DNA of 64,000 nt from Patagioenas fasciata (GCF_037038585.1 NC_092524.1:47267001-47331000); one strand, 5' to 3'; counted from the stretch's first letter, positions 13,243 through 26,200 are shown. The notes: generated from the sequence alone by a model not told the origin. Translations and numbers: made by a program.

Positions 13243-13748
13243 GCATCCCTGCCACCAGGACAAGGACTGGCCATGCCAAGAGCAGAGGACATGCCAGGGG
13301 ACAGGAAGGACCCTTCCCAGAACTGGTGGGGGCCATCTTGCTGAGGGGGCAGGGAGACAACAGGACTGATGTGAGGGGGAGAGCCCGTTGCATGGGAGGT
13401 GGTGGGAGGCTCTGCTGGTCTCTCATGCTGCCTGGACTGGCTCAGTACCCCCTGTGCCCCCTCATCCCCACTTGCCTCTTCCAGCCCATTGTGGGGAAGA
13501 CAGGGTGCAGCGTTGTGGGGAGAGGGTCTCTCTGAGAGGCCACGCTTTGGGGGCAGGAGGAGGCCCTGGTCCTTCCATGAGGGGGAACCAGCCCAGACAG
13601 CTTAGACGAATGTGCCCGCCACCATGCTGTCCTGCAGGTCCTTACTAGTGCGGGATGGCCACCCCAAACCCTTGCTTCCCTCTCTGCCCACCCACTGCCT
13701 CAGTGCAGGCTCCCGCTCGGCCCCACTGCCACCCCCGAGGCTTTGCCC

Positions 13749-13754
13749 ATTAAA
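13749..13754 (+). promoter_or_regulatory. TMEM63C: Proximal poly(A) signal ATTAAA of TMEM63C
   Basis: ATTAAA, the commonest variant signal, is followed 20-40 bases later by a GT-rich element (CGTGTGTGTTTGTGGAGG), the expected downstream element. This predicts a 3' UTR of roughly 0.5 kb. Confidence 0.65.
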
Positions 13755-15119
13755 CCAGGGACTGCTGAGACTCGTGTGTGTTTGTGGAGGAGGTGAGTGC
13801 CCAGGGCTGCTGTCACATCTTCCTTAGCACCAGCGGCCCCTCCTGAAGCCAGGCATCAAAATGCAAGCCTGGCTCTTGCCTGCCCTCCCACCCTGTCCAT
13901 CCACTGCTGCTGCACCATGCTTGTGCTTGGGGATCCTTGGGGAGGAGCAGGAGGTCAAGGGACAAGTGTGTTTAATGGCCGCGGCAGCAGTTCCCCATTG
14001 TCCCACGCTCCCCAGCAGCAGCATCCTCATGCTCACACTCCCTAGGGCTGGCTGTGGGACCCTGCATGGCTCCATCCTATTGCAGAAGAAATGGCAGGAG
14101 GTGCTGGTGAGACCCTGGCCTCTGGGTCCTGGTCCACCATACCCTGGCCTTGCCCACAAGCCACAGCTGTGGGATGCTCCCCCAGCAGCTGCCCCTCCTC
14201 AGGAGTGTGAGACCTGCTGTGAGCAGTGTAAATGCACCAGCTCCTGCTGGGGCAGCATCCCCAGGGTTTTCCAGCTTGGCCGCAGCTGCTGCAGAGGCCC
14301 CTGGGGTCAAGGGCAGATCCTTGCCCTGCCCAGCTCCTCTCTCACCAGGCTAGCTCACCTGGGCATGCTGGCTCATCGCTCAGCCCCACTTTGGCCTTGG
14401 GGTTGATTTGCCTGCTCCTGATTTTCCTGCTGGCTTCAGAGCAATTCCAGCTGCCACCCCAGGGCTGTACAGAGAGAGAAGGGACGATGACACAGCCCTG
14501 CTAACACACGGGTTGCTGGCGTAGGGAGTGCTGCTGCGTGAAGGCAGATGCTCAGCCATGGCACCACTCAGTGTTACTGTTACAACTAGGAGGGGAGGGC
14601 GTGGTGTGCCAGTTGGGGGGTGGTGTTAAAAGGCAGCCCAGCAGTGAGCTGTAGGTCTTCATTGGACTTGTATGGGCTCTGGGACTTCCCCGTGGGGGCT
14701 GCTGGGTCTCAGCTTAGCCAGCTGGCGGCCCTGCAGCCACTGTCCCACCCACGTTCCTGCCTGCTGGGGCCATGGCTGCAGTGTGCTAGCTAGCGAGCAG
14801 TTGCCTTGGGGGAACCTTGAGCTCAGCTGCTCCCTCCCAACCACAAAAAGGACCCTGGGTGGGGGCTCATAGCTCCCCACCCAGCTGTCCCACGGCTGCC
14901 CGCAGCTAAGCCGCTGCCCTCGCTGCCTGCTCCAGGGGCAGCCCTGGCCGGAGCGGGTGGGATGCTGATGGCCTCTCTTTGGGTGGAAGCAAGTGCCTGT
15001 GAGCGGCACCGCATCCTTGGAAGCACAGGCTGCTGGTCCCATTGCCCTCGGCTGACCTGCTGTAGGAATGTGCCAGAGGTCTGTACCTTCTTGTGGTTTA
15101 TTGCTATGACTGTGCCTTG

Positions 15120-15125
15120 AATAAA
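15120..15125 (+). promoter_or_regulatory. Distal AATAAA, possible second poly(A) signal of TMEM63C
   Basis: A canonical AATAAA on the plus strand, 1.4 kb beyond the proximal signal, before the start of the NGB 3' region on the other strand. Use of this site is an inference. Confidence 0.4.
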
Positions 15126-16307
15126 ATGACTTCACCCAGCTGCTGCCTGATGTCATCACTCCTTTATGTCCTGCCTCGTGCCAGGAGAGGGGTGACCCTT
15201 GCTGCTGGAACCTGCAAAAGTACCCCAGCCTCTTTCCCCACTTGCAGGCTGCTTTTAGCTCTTTCTGGGGGTGTCCTGCAGAGGCTCCAGAGGTGAGGAG
15301 ACCACTGGAACACCTCCCTACCTCCAGCCACCTTGCTGCCCACATAGTCCCCATGAAAGCAAATCCAAACAAGTGGGCAGAAGCAGCAAAGCTGCAGGAG
15401 CAGGGGACAACCCTGCTGTGTCCCCTTGAAAAGGCTGGCACAGCCCTTGGCACCATCCCTGGCACTGGGGACAGGGTGCAGCCCTGGGACAGGAGTGTCT
15501 CTCGCCTGCCTATCCTCTGCCAACACTCACCTCACAGGCAGGACTGGCTCAGGAGACCACTGAAGGGGCACACACTGCCAGGGGTGGTAGCAGGAGAACG
15601 GCCTGGAGCTCCTCTGGGACCACAGCAAGGCCTGGGGTGGTAAAGGAAACCCATCCCAATCTGGAGATGCAGCAGATCTTCCCAAAGCTTTCCCACCAGC
15701 AAGTCCCTGGGAAGGGATTGAACACCATTTTGGAAGTCTTTCTCCAGGTTTTGAGCAGAGAGCATTCTTTTACTCCCTTCCCATAGAACACTCTACTCAA
15801 ATTCCTACTTGAATTATTTCCCCCGGTTTCATCTGGTGCTTCCATGGTTCCCGTGAGGTGAGCCTTGGCCGACAAACCTGCTTTATGGCACATTGGGTGA
15901 GCAGCAGCAGGTGAGCTGATACCATCTCACAGAACAGAAGCAGCAGCTGAATAACCAAAAAAGGATGTTTTAGGCTGATGGATTGTTTAAAACTCCAATT
16001 CAATGAGAGACTGTTAAACTTGGAAAGTAATGAGCAATCAGCAGCAGGATGCCTTTGCTAGCCCCTCTGCTGCTCACCCATTCAATTACAGTGCACAAAA
16101 CTCCAAACAAACATTTGGTGCTGGATGCCTTCTCATGACAGTCAAGCTGGACTACACAAGCACTCCCTGTGACCAGTATCTCCAAAGCTAGAGCCAGCAA
16201 GAAACCAGTAAACCCCTTTCTCTCATCCTTGGTTTTTTGGCTTGCTTGCATCTTTTATATTAAGATAAACATAAGACAGCAGAAACAGCTGAGACTCACT
16301 GTTGTTC

Positions 16308-16313
16308 TTTATT
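16308..16313 (-). promoter_or_regulatory. NGB: Likely distal poly(A) signal of NGB
   Basis: Plus-strand TTTATT, read AATAAA on the minus strand, about 2 kb after the NGB stop, with T/G-rich sequence beyond it. A second AATAAA lies closer, at 17528-17533. A long NGB 3' UTR is known in mammals, so either site is possible. Confidence 0.45.
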
Positions 16314-17527
16314 AAACAGTAGAGCTGGGTATAAGAGGCACACAGACTAGTTAAGTTCTCTTAGGAGTTACACAAAACATGGTACAGAAGAGGAGAAGTC
16401 AAGGAGCTGGGAAAGCTAGAGGGAGAGGGGATTGTTTGGGGCAGTAACACCCACACCCCACCCATCGCACAGGTGCCTGCTTGTCACACAGAGCCAAAAG
16501 GTTTACCCTGGGACACTGAAGGCTGATGTCCCAGAACAGGGTTGCAAAGAGGATGTCCCCATTCCCAAACCTTCCTGCCCTTTACTACACCATCACAGCC
16601 AGCACCTACCCCCAGCCCTGGCTCCTCCACCCTTCACTGCCTGGCATTAGAATGGGGAGGACTTCATCTGACCCAGCTGATGGATTGAGCCATGGGCTGG
16701 GATGCATGACACCACACTGCAAGACTGCAGGAGTGGAGCCTGGTACCACGGGGAGGACAGCAAGCATCTTACATGGCAATGTTCAGTGCCTCTTCCAAAC
16801 ATCTCTCAGCTTGCCTTGCAAACACAGCTGGAGGGCCCGTTGCTTGCTGGAATCCCAGAGATAACGCTAGGCCTGGTGGCAGGGAAGCAGAGCCCCATCT
16901 CACAGGACACCCCATCATCCCCTCCATGGCACGGGGCTGGGAGTCCTCAGCTACAGCTGCGAGGAGTGGGCAGCCCTCTTCTGCCCAGAGTGGAGGACAT
17001 CTGGGTGTAGGAGGAACTTGTCCCTAGAACAGTCCTATCTCAGCCCCCAATGTCAGGCCCCTCCTGCTCTGAAGGAGCAGCAAAGAAAGGTGTTGCCTGT
17101 AACTGAATACTTGCTGCATGTCCTTGCCCTGGGGCTAGTGATGGCTGTTCTGCTGGTTCTGACTGTTGCACAGCAACTTCCCCAAAAAGGTGAACTCTTC
17201 TTCGAAGTGCTGGGATTTTTCCTGGCAGATGATGTCTTCTCACTCCTGTCCTGGCACAGCACTGCTGCACACATCTAACTGGGTGCCTTGCTCTGCTCTG
17301 AAGCAGCTGTGTCTCAAGTATGGCTGGAAGAGACTACTAAAAGGTGGAGAAACTCTGCAGATGGGCACTGTGTGCAGCTGGGAAGCATTCCAGGTCTTGA
17401 CAGCATCAGCAGAGTAATTCCAGCTATGCTTCCACCGGCCAAGAGCCAGAATGATTTCTGGAAGCTGTTGCCATGACTTGATTGCAACCTTCTATTTCAT
17501 TTTAAGGCATGTTTTCCTTGTATTTAC

Positions 17528-17533
17528 TTTATT
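17528..17533 (-). promoter_or_regulatory. NGB: Alternative proximal poly(A) signal of NGB
   Basis: Canonical AATAAA on the minus strand, about 0.8 kb past the NGB stop codon. The downstream sequence is A-rich and not strongly GT-rich, so it ranks no higher than the signal at 16308. Confidence 0.4.
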
Positions 17534-18339
17534 CTCCTTAACACAAAGCAGTAAAGACCCACCACTGCTGCTGCATTTAAGCTGGCTCTGAGGTTAAACC
17601 AGCCAACCAGCCAGACCAACACAAAGCCTTTCAGCTGGCAGTCCAGATCTGCTAAAAGCAGCCTCACCTCAGGATTAATGTGACCCCACTGTCTGAAGCA
17701 TCCCTAGGAAACACACAGAGTTGTGGCCAACCTGATACAAGGAAAAGCCTTGGATCCCACCCAGGGGAGAGGCAAGGCAGAAGAAAGCACCAGGATTAAC
17801 CATGATGTGTTCGTGAAGGTTTGAGAAGGACAGCTGCATGGCTGCCCCTGCCCTGCCATTGTCTACGTGGCTGAACCAGGCATAGTGAGGAGCCAACGGT
17901 GCCAGACTGGGCAGGTCTCGAGCACGGAAAATAGGATTTCTGCCAAACAAACCTGAGCAGCCTACACTAGCTGTCCTGTAACTGGGGTGGGTAGCAAGAG
18001 GTGGGAAGAAAAGCCAGCTAAAAGGCCGAGTAGGTACATGGGTGTTGGTGCTCCAGCTAGCCTGAAGGGAAGTGGGGCAGGATGGCGTGCCTGTGCTGCA
18101 GCACTCCTAGGCTTTGCTGCAGAGTCATACCCTGCCAGCCCTCAGCAAAGGCAGAGACGGGGTCATGTCAAAGCAAGGCAGAATCACTGGAAAAGCCCTG
18201 AAGCACGTGTGACTGGAGGAGACAGCAATAGGCTGGTGCACAGAGAAAGACAGAGGTGGAGAGAGGCAGAGAGCGTGGCGTGAGCATTTCTCCTGCCCAG
18301 GACTGCTGTGTGGTCAGGGATGGGGAAGGGTGTCAGGAT

Positions 18340-21300
18340 CTAGTCCCCTTCCGGGAGGGCCTCCCAGCCATGTTCCATGGCTTTCACCACAGCACCATAG
18401 AGTTTGCTCCAAGCCTCCCGCACATCAGGGCTGAAGGCAGTGCCAAGGCATTTCTCCAGCATGTACAGCAAGGACTCACCGACAGTCTGCAAACCAAACA
18501 GGGAGGCGTCAAGCTCAGCAATGGGGGATGACGTGCAGCCATTTCTCTTGCTTCACCACCTTTTTGGACATTTTCAGGGCAGCTGCTCCTCTGCCAGTGC
18601 GGCCAGGCCACCCCCATCCCTGGATATTCAAAGGAGATCCAGAGCCAGCCCACGCCAACCCCTTCCCCTGCCCTATGCTGGCCCTCACCCTGCAGCCCAT
18701 GCCCTGGGTGTGTGGGGAGAGCAGGCAGGGAGCAAGGGCTGACACTGCGCATGAGGGGAAAGGTACACATCCATCCTCCATGGCTCCCAGGTGCTGGTAG
18801 CCAGCACTATGCCCTGGCATATCAGTGGATCACCAGAGCTTAACAATGCTCTGATGCCAGGAGAGGGGGTCAGACCCCAGGCTGCATGCTCAGGGGCTGC
18901 CTCACTTCCTTTTGGGCCCCTCCATGGGGCACTACTCCTCACGGAGCTGCAGGCAGCCCCATCCAGGAGAACACACACATGCTGAGCACAGGGGCTGGTG
19001 GGGATCACTACCCCAAGCAAAGTGGACTCTGCTCCTCGGAAGAGGATCAAAACTAGCAGTATCAGGAGAGAGCCATGCGTTGGTTAGAATCCTTTCTTTC
19101 AACCTGCTCCTTCCCCACTATGTTGTCCAACATTTCTGTCCATGCTTGATGACAGGAGAGGAGTAAGCAAGGGCTTCATATGGAGGATGCTCCTGTTTTA
19201 CTGCCATGGAGTAAACAGGGGCTGAGGTGCAGCAACCCCACCCCAGTGTAGACACAGAGAAAGGTGGATGCTCCCTTTCCCTGATGCAGTGAGGTTTGCC
19301 CAGAGCATTTGGTGCAGAGATCCAGGGCTCAGGGCAAAGGCTGAGCCTGCAGCCCCATGTCACAGGGGGGACTGTGATGCCCCAAATCATTGACTTCTTC
19401 AAACAGGGCAAATGCCTTGCTCTCCTCTGTCCTCTTTCCCTGGGCTTACTGGAGGAGGGCAGGAAACGAGGGGAACTCAAGGGTTTTTCTGATCCAGCCA
19501 ACATCACCACACAGGTATTGGGCAGCTCTGGGGCTGCCCTGTGCCACCAGCTTTCTCTCTATGCAGCTGAACCCAGCAGGTGGGTGCAGGGGGATGGGGA
19601 CAGCTGAGGGCTGAAGGCAGGGCTGCAGCAGGACAAGAGAAGACACCTCACCGAAAAAGACTCGACCTTCACACCAACTGCCTGGTGTTTCTTGCCAAGG
19701 TTGCGGAGATACTCTTCCAGGCAGGACAAGTTCTCCAGGTGGCTCACAGCAGCATCGATCACCAGCATCACCTGCAGGAGCACAGAGGCAGAATGGCATT
19801 AATAGCAAGGCTCTGCTGCCCTCCTGGAGGAGCAAAGAGTCTGACTCCTCTGCCTTGTCCTTCTCAGCCTGACCAACTCCCAGACTGGCAGATGCCCTCT
19901 GAGCTTTCCTTTGCTCTCCTGCAAAACACATCACGCAAGTGATGCATCCCAGCAGCTGGACACATCACATCATTCCATGGGACACTGCCAGAGGTGCCAC
20001 AGCAGGCAGCACTGCTGACCTCCCTGCCCCAGAGGAACAGCCCTGTAGAGCAGGTACAGGCTAAGATCTAATGCTGATGAAGACATCATAGCTCTTAGGA
20101 CCCCAGGACAACGGCAAGGGAGCGTTGGAAGTTGCCAGGAATAGAGTTGCCAACTAGAAGTTGCCAAGATGGTGCAGTTGTGAATAAGGCAACTCCAATT
20201 CTAAGATCAGCCAAGGTATTTTGAGGAGATGGGGTGAACAGTACAGCCAAGAGATCTGGTCTATTAAAGCATGTACTGCTGCGGTCTCCCAGCAGCATGA
20301 AGAGTCAAACAGAAACAGGTCTGAGAGGGGTTAATGAGGGATGAAGGGTACAGACACATCAAATTAGAAAAAGAGATTAAAACCAGGGCATGGTTAGCTT
20401 GGCAAAGCCAAGAGGTGATAGAATTGTACTCTATAATTTTAACAGGGAAATTATCTCCAACAAGAGCAAAGAGCTATTTCAGCTCAAGGCAATAATAGCA
20501 GAAGTAAAAATGGACTTAACTTTGCCGATAAACAGAGGATGGAAAATAACAAAAAGCTTGCAGCTATCAGAGGAGCACAGTCCTGAAACAGCCTCTTACA
20601 AGGATTAAAGACAGGCATGAAACTGATTTAAAGAAGGAGCCAGACAGTTTATGAAGGCATCTGCAAGTCAAGGCTGTGCTCTGCTCCAGCATGGCTACTC
20701 CTCGGGGCTCAGCACAAGGTCTGTGCTGAATCAGGTGTAATTCTGTCCATGCATGAGTTCCTCCAGATGACATCAACATCGCTCCTCTCCCTGTTTTGGG
20801 AGGAGGCAAATGCATATTGCCAGCACTCCCCCAGAGGCTAGCCAAGCGATGCCACGGGCCTTCTGGCTCTGCAGCTGCACCAACAGTCTCTCCACCAGTA
20901 GTGGGTCCACGGAGCCCAGACCACTGCCCAGCTCTCTGTCACTGCCTGGTCAGCATGTGGCCAAGCAGAGGGCTTCAGTCCTCGTCTGGACAGAAGCAAG
21001 CTCACTGAGGTACTTCTGCGGTAGAAGAATGAGGCTTCCACCTTTCACAAGAGGCAATCCGCTATTAGGTGAGGGCGTGGGAATCAGAATGGTGCTTCTT
21101 ACCCACCTAAATCCACATTCTCATCCCCTCCCCACTGTTGTAGGTGCTTTGTCCTGGCAATAGCATCTCCTGGTACCTTGAGTAACACCCTGCAGTTACC
21201 ACCTGGGAGGTCTTCCCATGCATTCCCCACTCAGACACACCACAGTCCCAAGCCATTGTCCAAGGGCTTCCTCCTCCAGGGAGGCTGCACTCCAGCCATG

Positions 21301-22937
21301 CCATGGTCCCTCTCTCACCTTCCTGATGTGATCCAGGAACTCAGGGGCGGAGAGGCACTCCTGAGGGCTGGCAAACTGCTTGCAGTTGTACTGGAAAAGG
21401 GGCAATAGGTCAGGGTCCAGGTCAAATAACCTGCAACAGCAAGAGAGAAAGCCCCATCTTCTCACTGCCTCAACTTTTGTTAGAGTCCTGCTCACCTCAG
21501 GAACAACCACGTTAGCAGCACACCACCAGCCCCCTTCTGCCTTCCTTCCCACCTACTGATCCCGCCCTGGCTGTAAAGGACCCAGAAGTTCTGAAAAGCC
21601 TTAGTTTGGGGCAATCCAGGTTACCTATAATCAAATAAGTTTGTTTCCCTAGCCCACAGCCCCAGCTCTCAGACACATGTTTAAGGTACCTGAGAACCAG
21701 TCCCAGGCTGCGGGAGTTCCTCCCAGCCTGAAGCTTCTCCCCAAAGTTTTGGTTGTTGTCTTGACTCTTCCCATTCCTGTTTCATAATTCCCTTGAGCCC
21801 CAAAGCTCCCAAATCTGGCCAAGGCATGCAAGCTCCAGCTTCCTAGTTGAGCAAGGAGGGTATGTGCAGACTCAGCTAATGCCTCACTCTCCCACACCAA
21901 CTCCCATTTTTCCCTTGCCACTGTTTGCCAGGCATATATGGGTTTTAGCAGCAGCCACACAGGCAGACATAATGGGCTGATGCTGTCCATGGAAGCCACA
22001 GGAAATTCAGGCAAGAGGGTCCCTCTTCTCCGTGTCCTGCATTAAACTACTTCATCCCCCGCCCCTCTGCTAAAACCCCAAATGTTCCTATCATTCCTCA
22101 CAGCTGTGCGTTCCTCCTCTGCTGTGCAAGGTTTGGCTCCTGCCTGCTACACCCTGCTTTTAAAGCTGGTCAGAAACTCTCCGACCGTCCTTTTAAAAAG
22201 ACTTTTTATAGATTTTTCCTTTTTCTCTACCCATACTCGAGACAATAATCTGCTTAGGAGAGGCAAGGAGTCAGGTTTCAGCGTTCCCCCCGGCACACCA
22301 TTTCCCTTGCCCTGAGACTGAATCGACCCCCGCGGACAGGTCTGTGCCCGGGGCTGCAGCGCTAAGTGTCAGGGACAATTAGACGGTGCCTTCCACACAC
22401 TCCGCAGAGTTGGGCAGACACGCAGCTTTTCAAACAACAGAAATAACGGGAAAAGGCAGGGGATCAGCGGGCAGACATGCACAAAACCTGCCCGCTGCCT
22501 CTCTCCCTCACCCTCCATCACATCTCCCCGTAACAAAGTTGTGAGTGGCGGAGAGTGAGAAAGGCCGGGAAACAGTACAGAGCTGCCAGCCGGCCCCACG
22601 GCAGCCACGGCCGAGGGGCTTCAGCCTCAGGCTGCAACCTCCGGGCCGCCAGACCCGGGGAGGGGAGAGAGGGCGGGATAAGGGAGCCGGCGGGGAACCA
22701 TCGCCAAGGCAAGGGAAGCGTTTCACCCCAACAAGCGGAGCCTGTTCCTCCCCCCGCCGCAGGTCTGTCCGGGCGGGCGGCCGGGGCTGGGGTACCCGTG
22801 GCCGCATCCCGTCCCCGCCGCCCCGCTCACCTGGTGAAGAGGACGAGGCCGTGCTGCACGGGGCTGCCGCTCACCCGCTGCCAGCTCTCCCGGATCAGCG
22901 CTCGCTCCCTACCAGACAGCGGCATCCCGCTCTCCAT
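18340..22937 (-). CDS. NGB: Neuroglobin
   Basis: Heme globin of neurons and retina that binds O2 and NO reversibly through a six-coordinate heme; proposed roles are neuroprotection and redox signalling. Coding exons on the minus strand: 22831-22937, 21319-21430, 19652-19771, 18340-18486, in all 486 nt or 161 residues (human 151). Intron positions fall at B12.2, E11.0 and G7.0, the diagnostic neuroglobin set with the extra E11 intron. Seen: distal His70 (E7) in FLDHIRK, proximal His102 (F8) in GKKHQAVG, and Cys52, Cys61 and Cys126 aligning with human Cys46, Cys55 and Cys120, including the CD-D disulfide pair. The start [19 protein letters not shown] is about six residues longer than human; Met5 is an alternative start. 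The C-terminus WEALPEGD is a few residues longer than mammalian WDGE. It converges on TMEM63C and shares its strand with POMT2. Confidence 0.97.
20345..20615 (+). repeat. Old CR1/L2-like LINE fragment (ORF2 C-terminal end)
   Basis: Lies in NGB intron 2, between exons 2 and 3, on the opposite strand. Words such as AAATTATCTCCAACAAGAGC, AAAGAGCTATTTCAGCTCAA and GGACTTAACTTTGCCGATAA follow the order found near the end of CR1/L2-like ORF2 (the INRENYL-to-FAMNR-like region). Diverged and without an intact frame. Confidence 0.6.
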
Positions 22938-23260
22938 GGCGGGGGCGGGGGGACCTGCCCCTCGCCGCCCGAGGCGAGGCGCTGGCTCCGAACGGGCGGA
23001 GGGGCCGCCGAGCGGCAGCCGCCCGCTTCTCGCACCCCCAGGGGCGCCGCCGCCTCCTCGCACCCCCGGGCGGACGGCGCCACGCTCACCTGGGGGTCCC
23101 GGCCCCCGCCGCGGCGCTGGGCATCCGCGCTCCGCCCCCCGGCCTCGCTTGGCCCGCGGCGGGCAGCCCGCACCGCAGCTCTCCGGTGCCCGCCTCCTCC
23201 ACCCGGGGCTTCCCCGACGGCCGCACTGGTAAGGAAGAGCTCAACGCTATATTTCCCACC
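22550..23260. promoter_or_regulatory. NGB: CpG island promoter of NGB
   Basis: A dense GC- and CpG-rich block covers NGB coding exon 1 and about 300 bases upstream of the start at 22937. No TATA box is evident and G-rich Sp1-like boxes are frequent (for example CGGGGGCGGG near 22940). The transcription start probably lies within 22940-23250 on the minus strand. Long open frames crossing the block on both strands reflect CpG composition. Confidence 0.6.
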
Positions 23261-26200
23261 CAGGGAAAGGAAGAAAAAAAATCTCCAACCACCCCTCGGG
23301 CTCGCAGCCCCAGGGCACACTAGAAAGTTTATCTCATTCACGGTTGACATTTTCCAATCCGCCCCATTTTGCAAGGGAAGCAGCACAGGAAAGCGGTGCT
23401 AGCGAGGGGTCCGGACTCAGCCCTTCTTACTCGCCGTGCGGCACAGCTCCCTCTGAGCGTAACTTCGCTGTGGAGGGCCACAGCGATGCTCCAGCACTAC
23501 AGCATCCTCTTGGCCTCGGCCACTTCCAGTAAGACTCAGGATGTCCCATAGCCACCTGCTATGTCCATGGGCAGATGCAGTCTAGACGCTGCAAGATATA
23601 TGTTTCATTTAAGGCTAATTAAGTCAGCTCAGCCAGGCAAAGTTTTTAATAACAGATCAGAAGGTGTGTCATCTTTGTCAAACATGTTCAGGACACCCAG
23701 CTTCTCTTCATTGTTCAGACAAAGGGAAACATTGCTTTTAATTTGGCCCCAGGATTTCGGTAGCGTGGAGGAAACAAAGCGAGAAGGGGCATGCGAGGTC
23801 TCAAGCAGCACAACAGAAGCCAGGAAAGCCAGAGCAGTCATGCAAGTAAAGGTTTTGCAGAAGGATGCAAGCAGCACAAAAGCATAAATATGACTGAAAC
23901 CGCCACAGTCGGCACTGAAGTAACAATTGTGCTGATATTACTACAAGTTCTGGTTCTATACATCAGACATTTGTTGTAATCAGGAGAGAAGACAGCAGCC
24001 TCTGACCCAATCCAGGAGCACGTTGACTCAGTGTAGGCAGAAAGGAGGCTCCTCTTGTTGCAGTACTGAAAATAATCCCTGGAAGGAGACGAGTTCGAAG
24101 ACACAATGCTACATCCTCAGTCCCAGCCCCAGCTTTTCTCCTAGTGGCCTCTCTCCTAAAGAGCCCAAGTGACAGCACTGACTGCAGTGACAGCAGGAAG
24201 CCACCCGAGACATCTCTGCAAGTGTCAGAATAAATTACCTGTTTTCTCAGGCTTTTGAGACCGCATATTCTCAGCACAGATCAGAGAAGAGGCTGTACAG
24301 GAAAAACTACACATCCATTAGGGGAAGCTGGAGAACCTTATCCTCTTGAAGGGTTCAACAAACTCACAAAGAAATTAAACTGCCAGATGGGACTAGGGAG
24401 TCTTACAAATGCTTCAGATCTCTGGCTACTGAGCCAGAAAACAAATTATGTTCCAGGTTTGCTGTGTTTTGAATGCCATTGCTGGAAAAATATTTAATTA
24501 ATGTCAAAGGTCCCAGGTCCTGGAAAGATGCAAATAGATTCTGTTAAATCATGGCTTCTGTTAAAATCACAATATTTTAACTTTCAGGATAGCTAAGAAA
24601 AGCCTGAAAAACTTATGATCTCTACACATCTATATTCTTAGAGAACAGGGGATAAATAGAAAGCACTCAGTGATAAAGAAAAGTCACAAGCTGCAGGGCC
24701 ATCTCTCGGCTGGGTGGTCAGAACATGCAACCTGCCAGCCCACGGTGCTTCCTGCTGGTGGTCACCACAACAAGCTCCCGCTAAAACCAGCATCTTAGCT
24801 GTGTGATTGCAAAGGAAACACTCACACCAAGGACTGATGATAAATCAGTGTGATGATAACTGCTAAATCTGCAAGGAGCCTCAAAGAGCAGCTAGGAGAG
24901 CAGGGGGAAGTACCAGGTTAATCTGAGTGGGGCAGCTCACACAAACCCAGTAGTGCCAAGGCAAACATTAACCTTTACCTTTCTTGCAGCTGATTGAGTG
25001 CACCAGCAAAGAGCACGAAGTGTCATCCTACATCTGCATAAACTACTCTGACATTTCAGCCTGTTGCCACAACCACACAGCCACGGAGCTTCACCAGAGC
25101 CTGGCTGGACAGTTCAGGCTGACCCTGGTGACAAGAAGGGGGAGCAGAACAGGCGGGGGAAGGAGAACAGGCGGACAGCGCTGTGCTGCTGCCAGGGCGC
25201 TGGGAAGGAGAGCAGAGAGTCCTCCTCAGGCCACAGGATCCTGGGGAGCAGAGTTGAAGCATGTATGTGCATTCAGAGCAGCTGAATATTTGCCTAGCAA
25301 CATTTTGAATATATTCAGAGCTGGCTGGTAGAGGAGGAAAAGAACCACCACAAAAGCAAGTTGTAGTTAAGAGTCATCAACTCCTAAAGCTTCAATAGGA
25401 TGTGGGACACCTTTGCTTAGGTTCGTGCAGGCATCATACCAACTATCATATCCCATGGCAACAACAAAATGCAGGTTCAGCTGTTGTTCCTGATGGCAGG
25501 GGTATCTCAGACAATAGCAGCGAAGCCATGATGGCAAGGGAAAATGGTGGCTCTTATCCAAAGTCCTCCCCCCAGCACCTTCCCTCTGTGCTGCAGATGG
25601 TGGCTGCATGCTGAGCACTTGGAGACAAGGCACAAGTGTCAGAACAAGCCAAACGTAATGGCAGCAACAACAGTGCAGAGCATGATGTGTCTTTTACTTC
25701 CATGGAATATATGGGTGCTCCAGCTGACAAAAGTGGCAATAGGCTGGCCATACCTCTGCTCATCTGTTAACACCCAAACCACACACAGATACAATGCTCA
25801 ACAGGGTCTGAGAACCAAAGAGAGTTAATTCCTTACCCGCCCTCCCAGGCATCAGCTCCTTCTGGCCAGGGTATGGGCACATTCAGGAGCAGTTTCCCTA
25901 CCCTCCCTGCTCCTCTGAACAGTGAATCCATCCCTTTGCTGCCTTCTGGCACTGGTACATGCCCCCTCCTTTAATAAAATCAGCATTTTTTCCCTGTGAG
26001 AGGATTGATCTCCCAGAACAGTAGGAGTGAGTTGTAAGGAGGGACCTGAGGTGGAGACAGGGAGAGCTCAGGGCTAAGAAACATCCGAACGACCATTCAC
26101 ATGGCTCAAGAGTGAGGGCTCAGGTGACATGGTGCTCTTCCCTGTGTGCAAAGCAGCCTCTTCCTCACAGCTACGTGGCTGTCAGAGTTGTTCCTCCTGA

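Larger units (their letters stand above)
13243..15140 (+). other. TMEM63C: TMEM63C 3' UTR, short form to about 13790, possible long form to about 15140
   Basis: Sequence after the TGA at 13240-13242. A proximal poly(A) signal and a distal AATAAA are both present (listed separately), so alternative 3' ends are possible. The stretch is GC-rich and holds no recognisable exon. The long minus-strand open frame across 14659-15465 matches no family I know and is judged chance. Confidence 0.5.

Noticed and set aside
13606-13827. Strong Kozak context (GCCACCATG) in the TMEM63C 3' UTR followed by about 68 codons
   Set aside because: Pro/Leu/Ser-rich frame without a domain that runs through the proximal poly(A) signal; likely chance.
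14659-15465. Longest single open frame (about 265 codons, minus strand) opposite the TMEM63C 3' region
   Set aside because: No family motif, a composition rich in Ser, Gly, Pro and Trp as in GC-rich noncoding frames, and no splice or promoter context.
22545-23402. 285-codon plus-strand open frame over the NGB CpG island
   Set aside because: CpG-rich DNA lacks stops; the product is Arg/Pro/Ala/Gly low complexity and antisense to NGB exon 1.
24984-25331. Plus-strand frame after an acceptor-like TTTCTTGCAG in the NGB-POMT2 gap
   Set aside because: It starts at a non-ATG codon, has no donor partner or family resemblance, and ends in an Arg/Gly-rich run.
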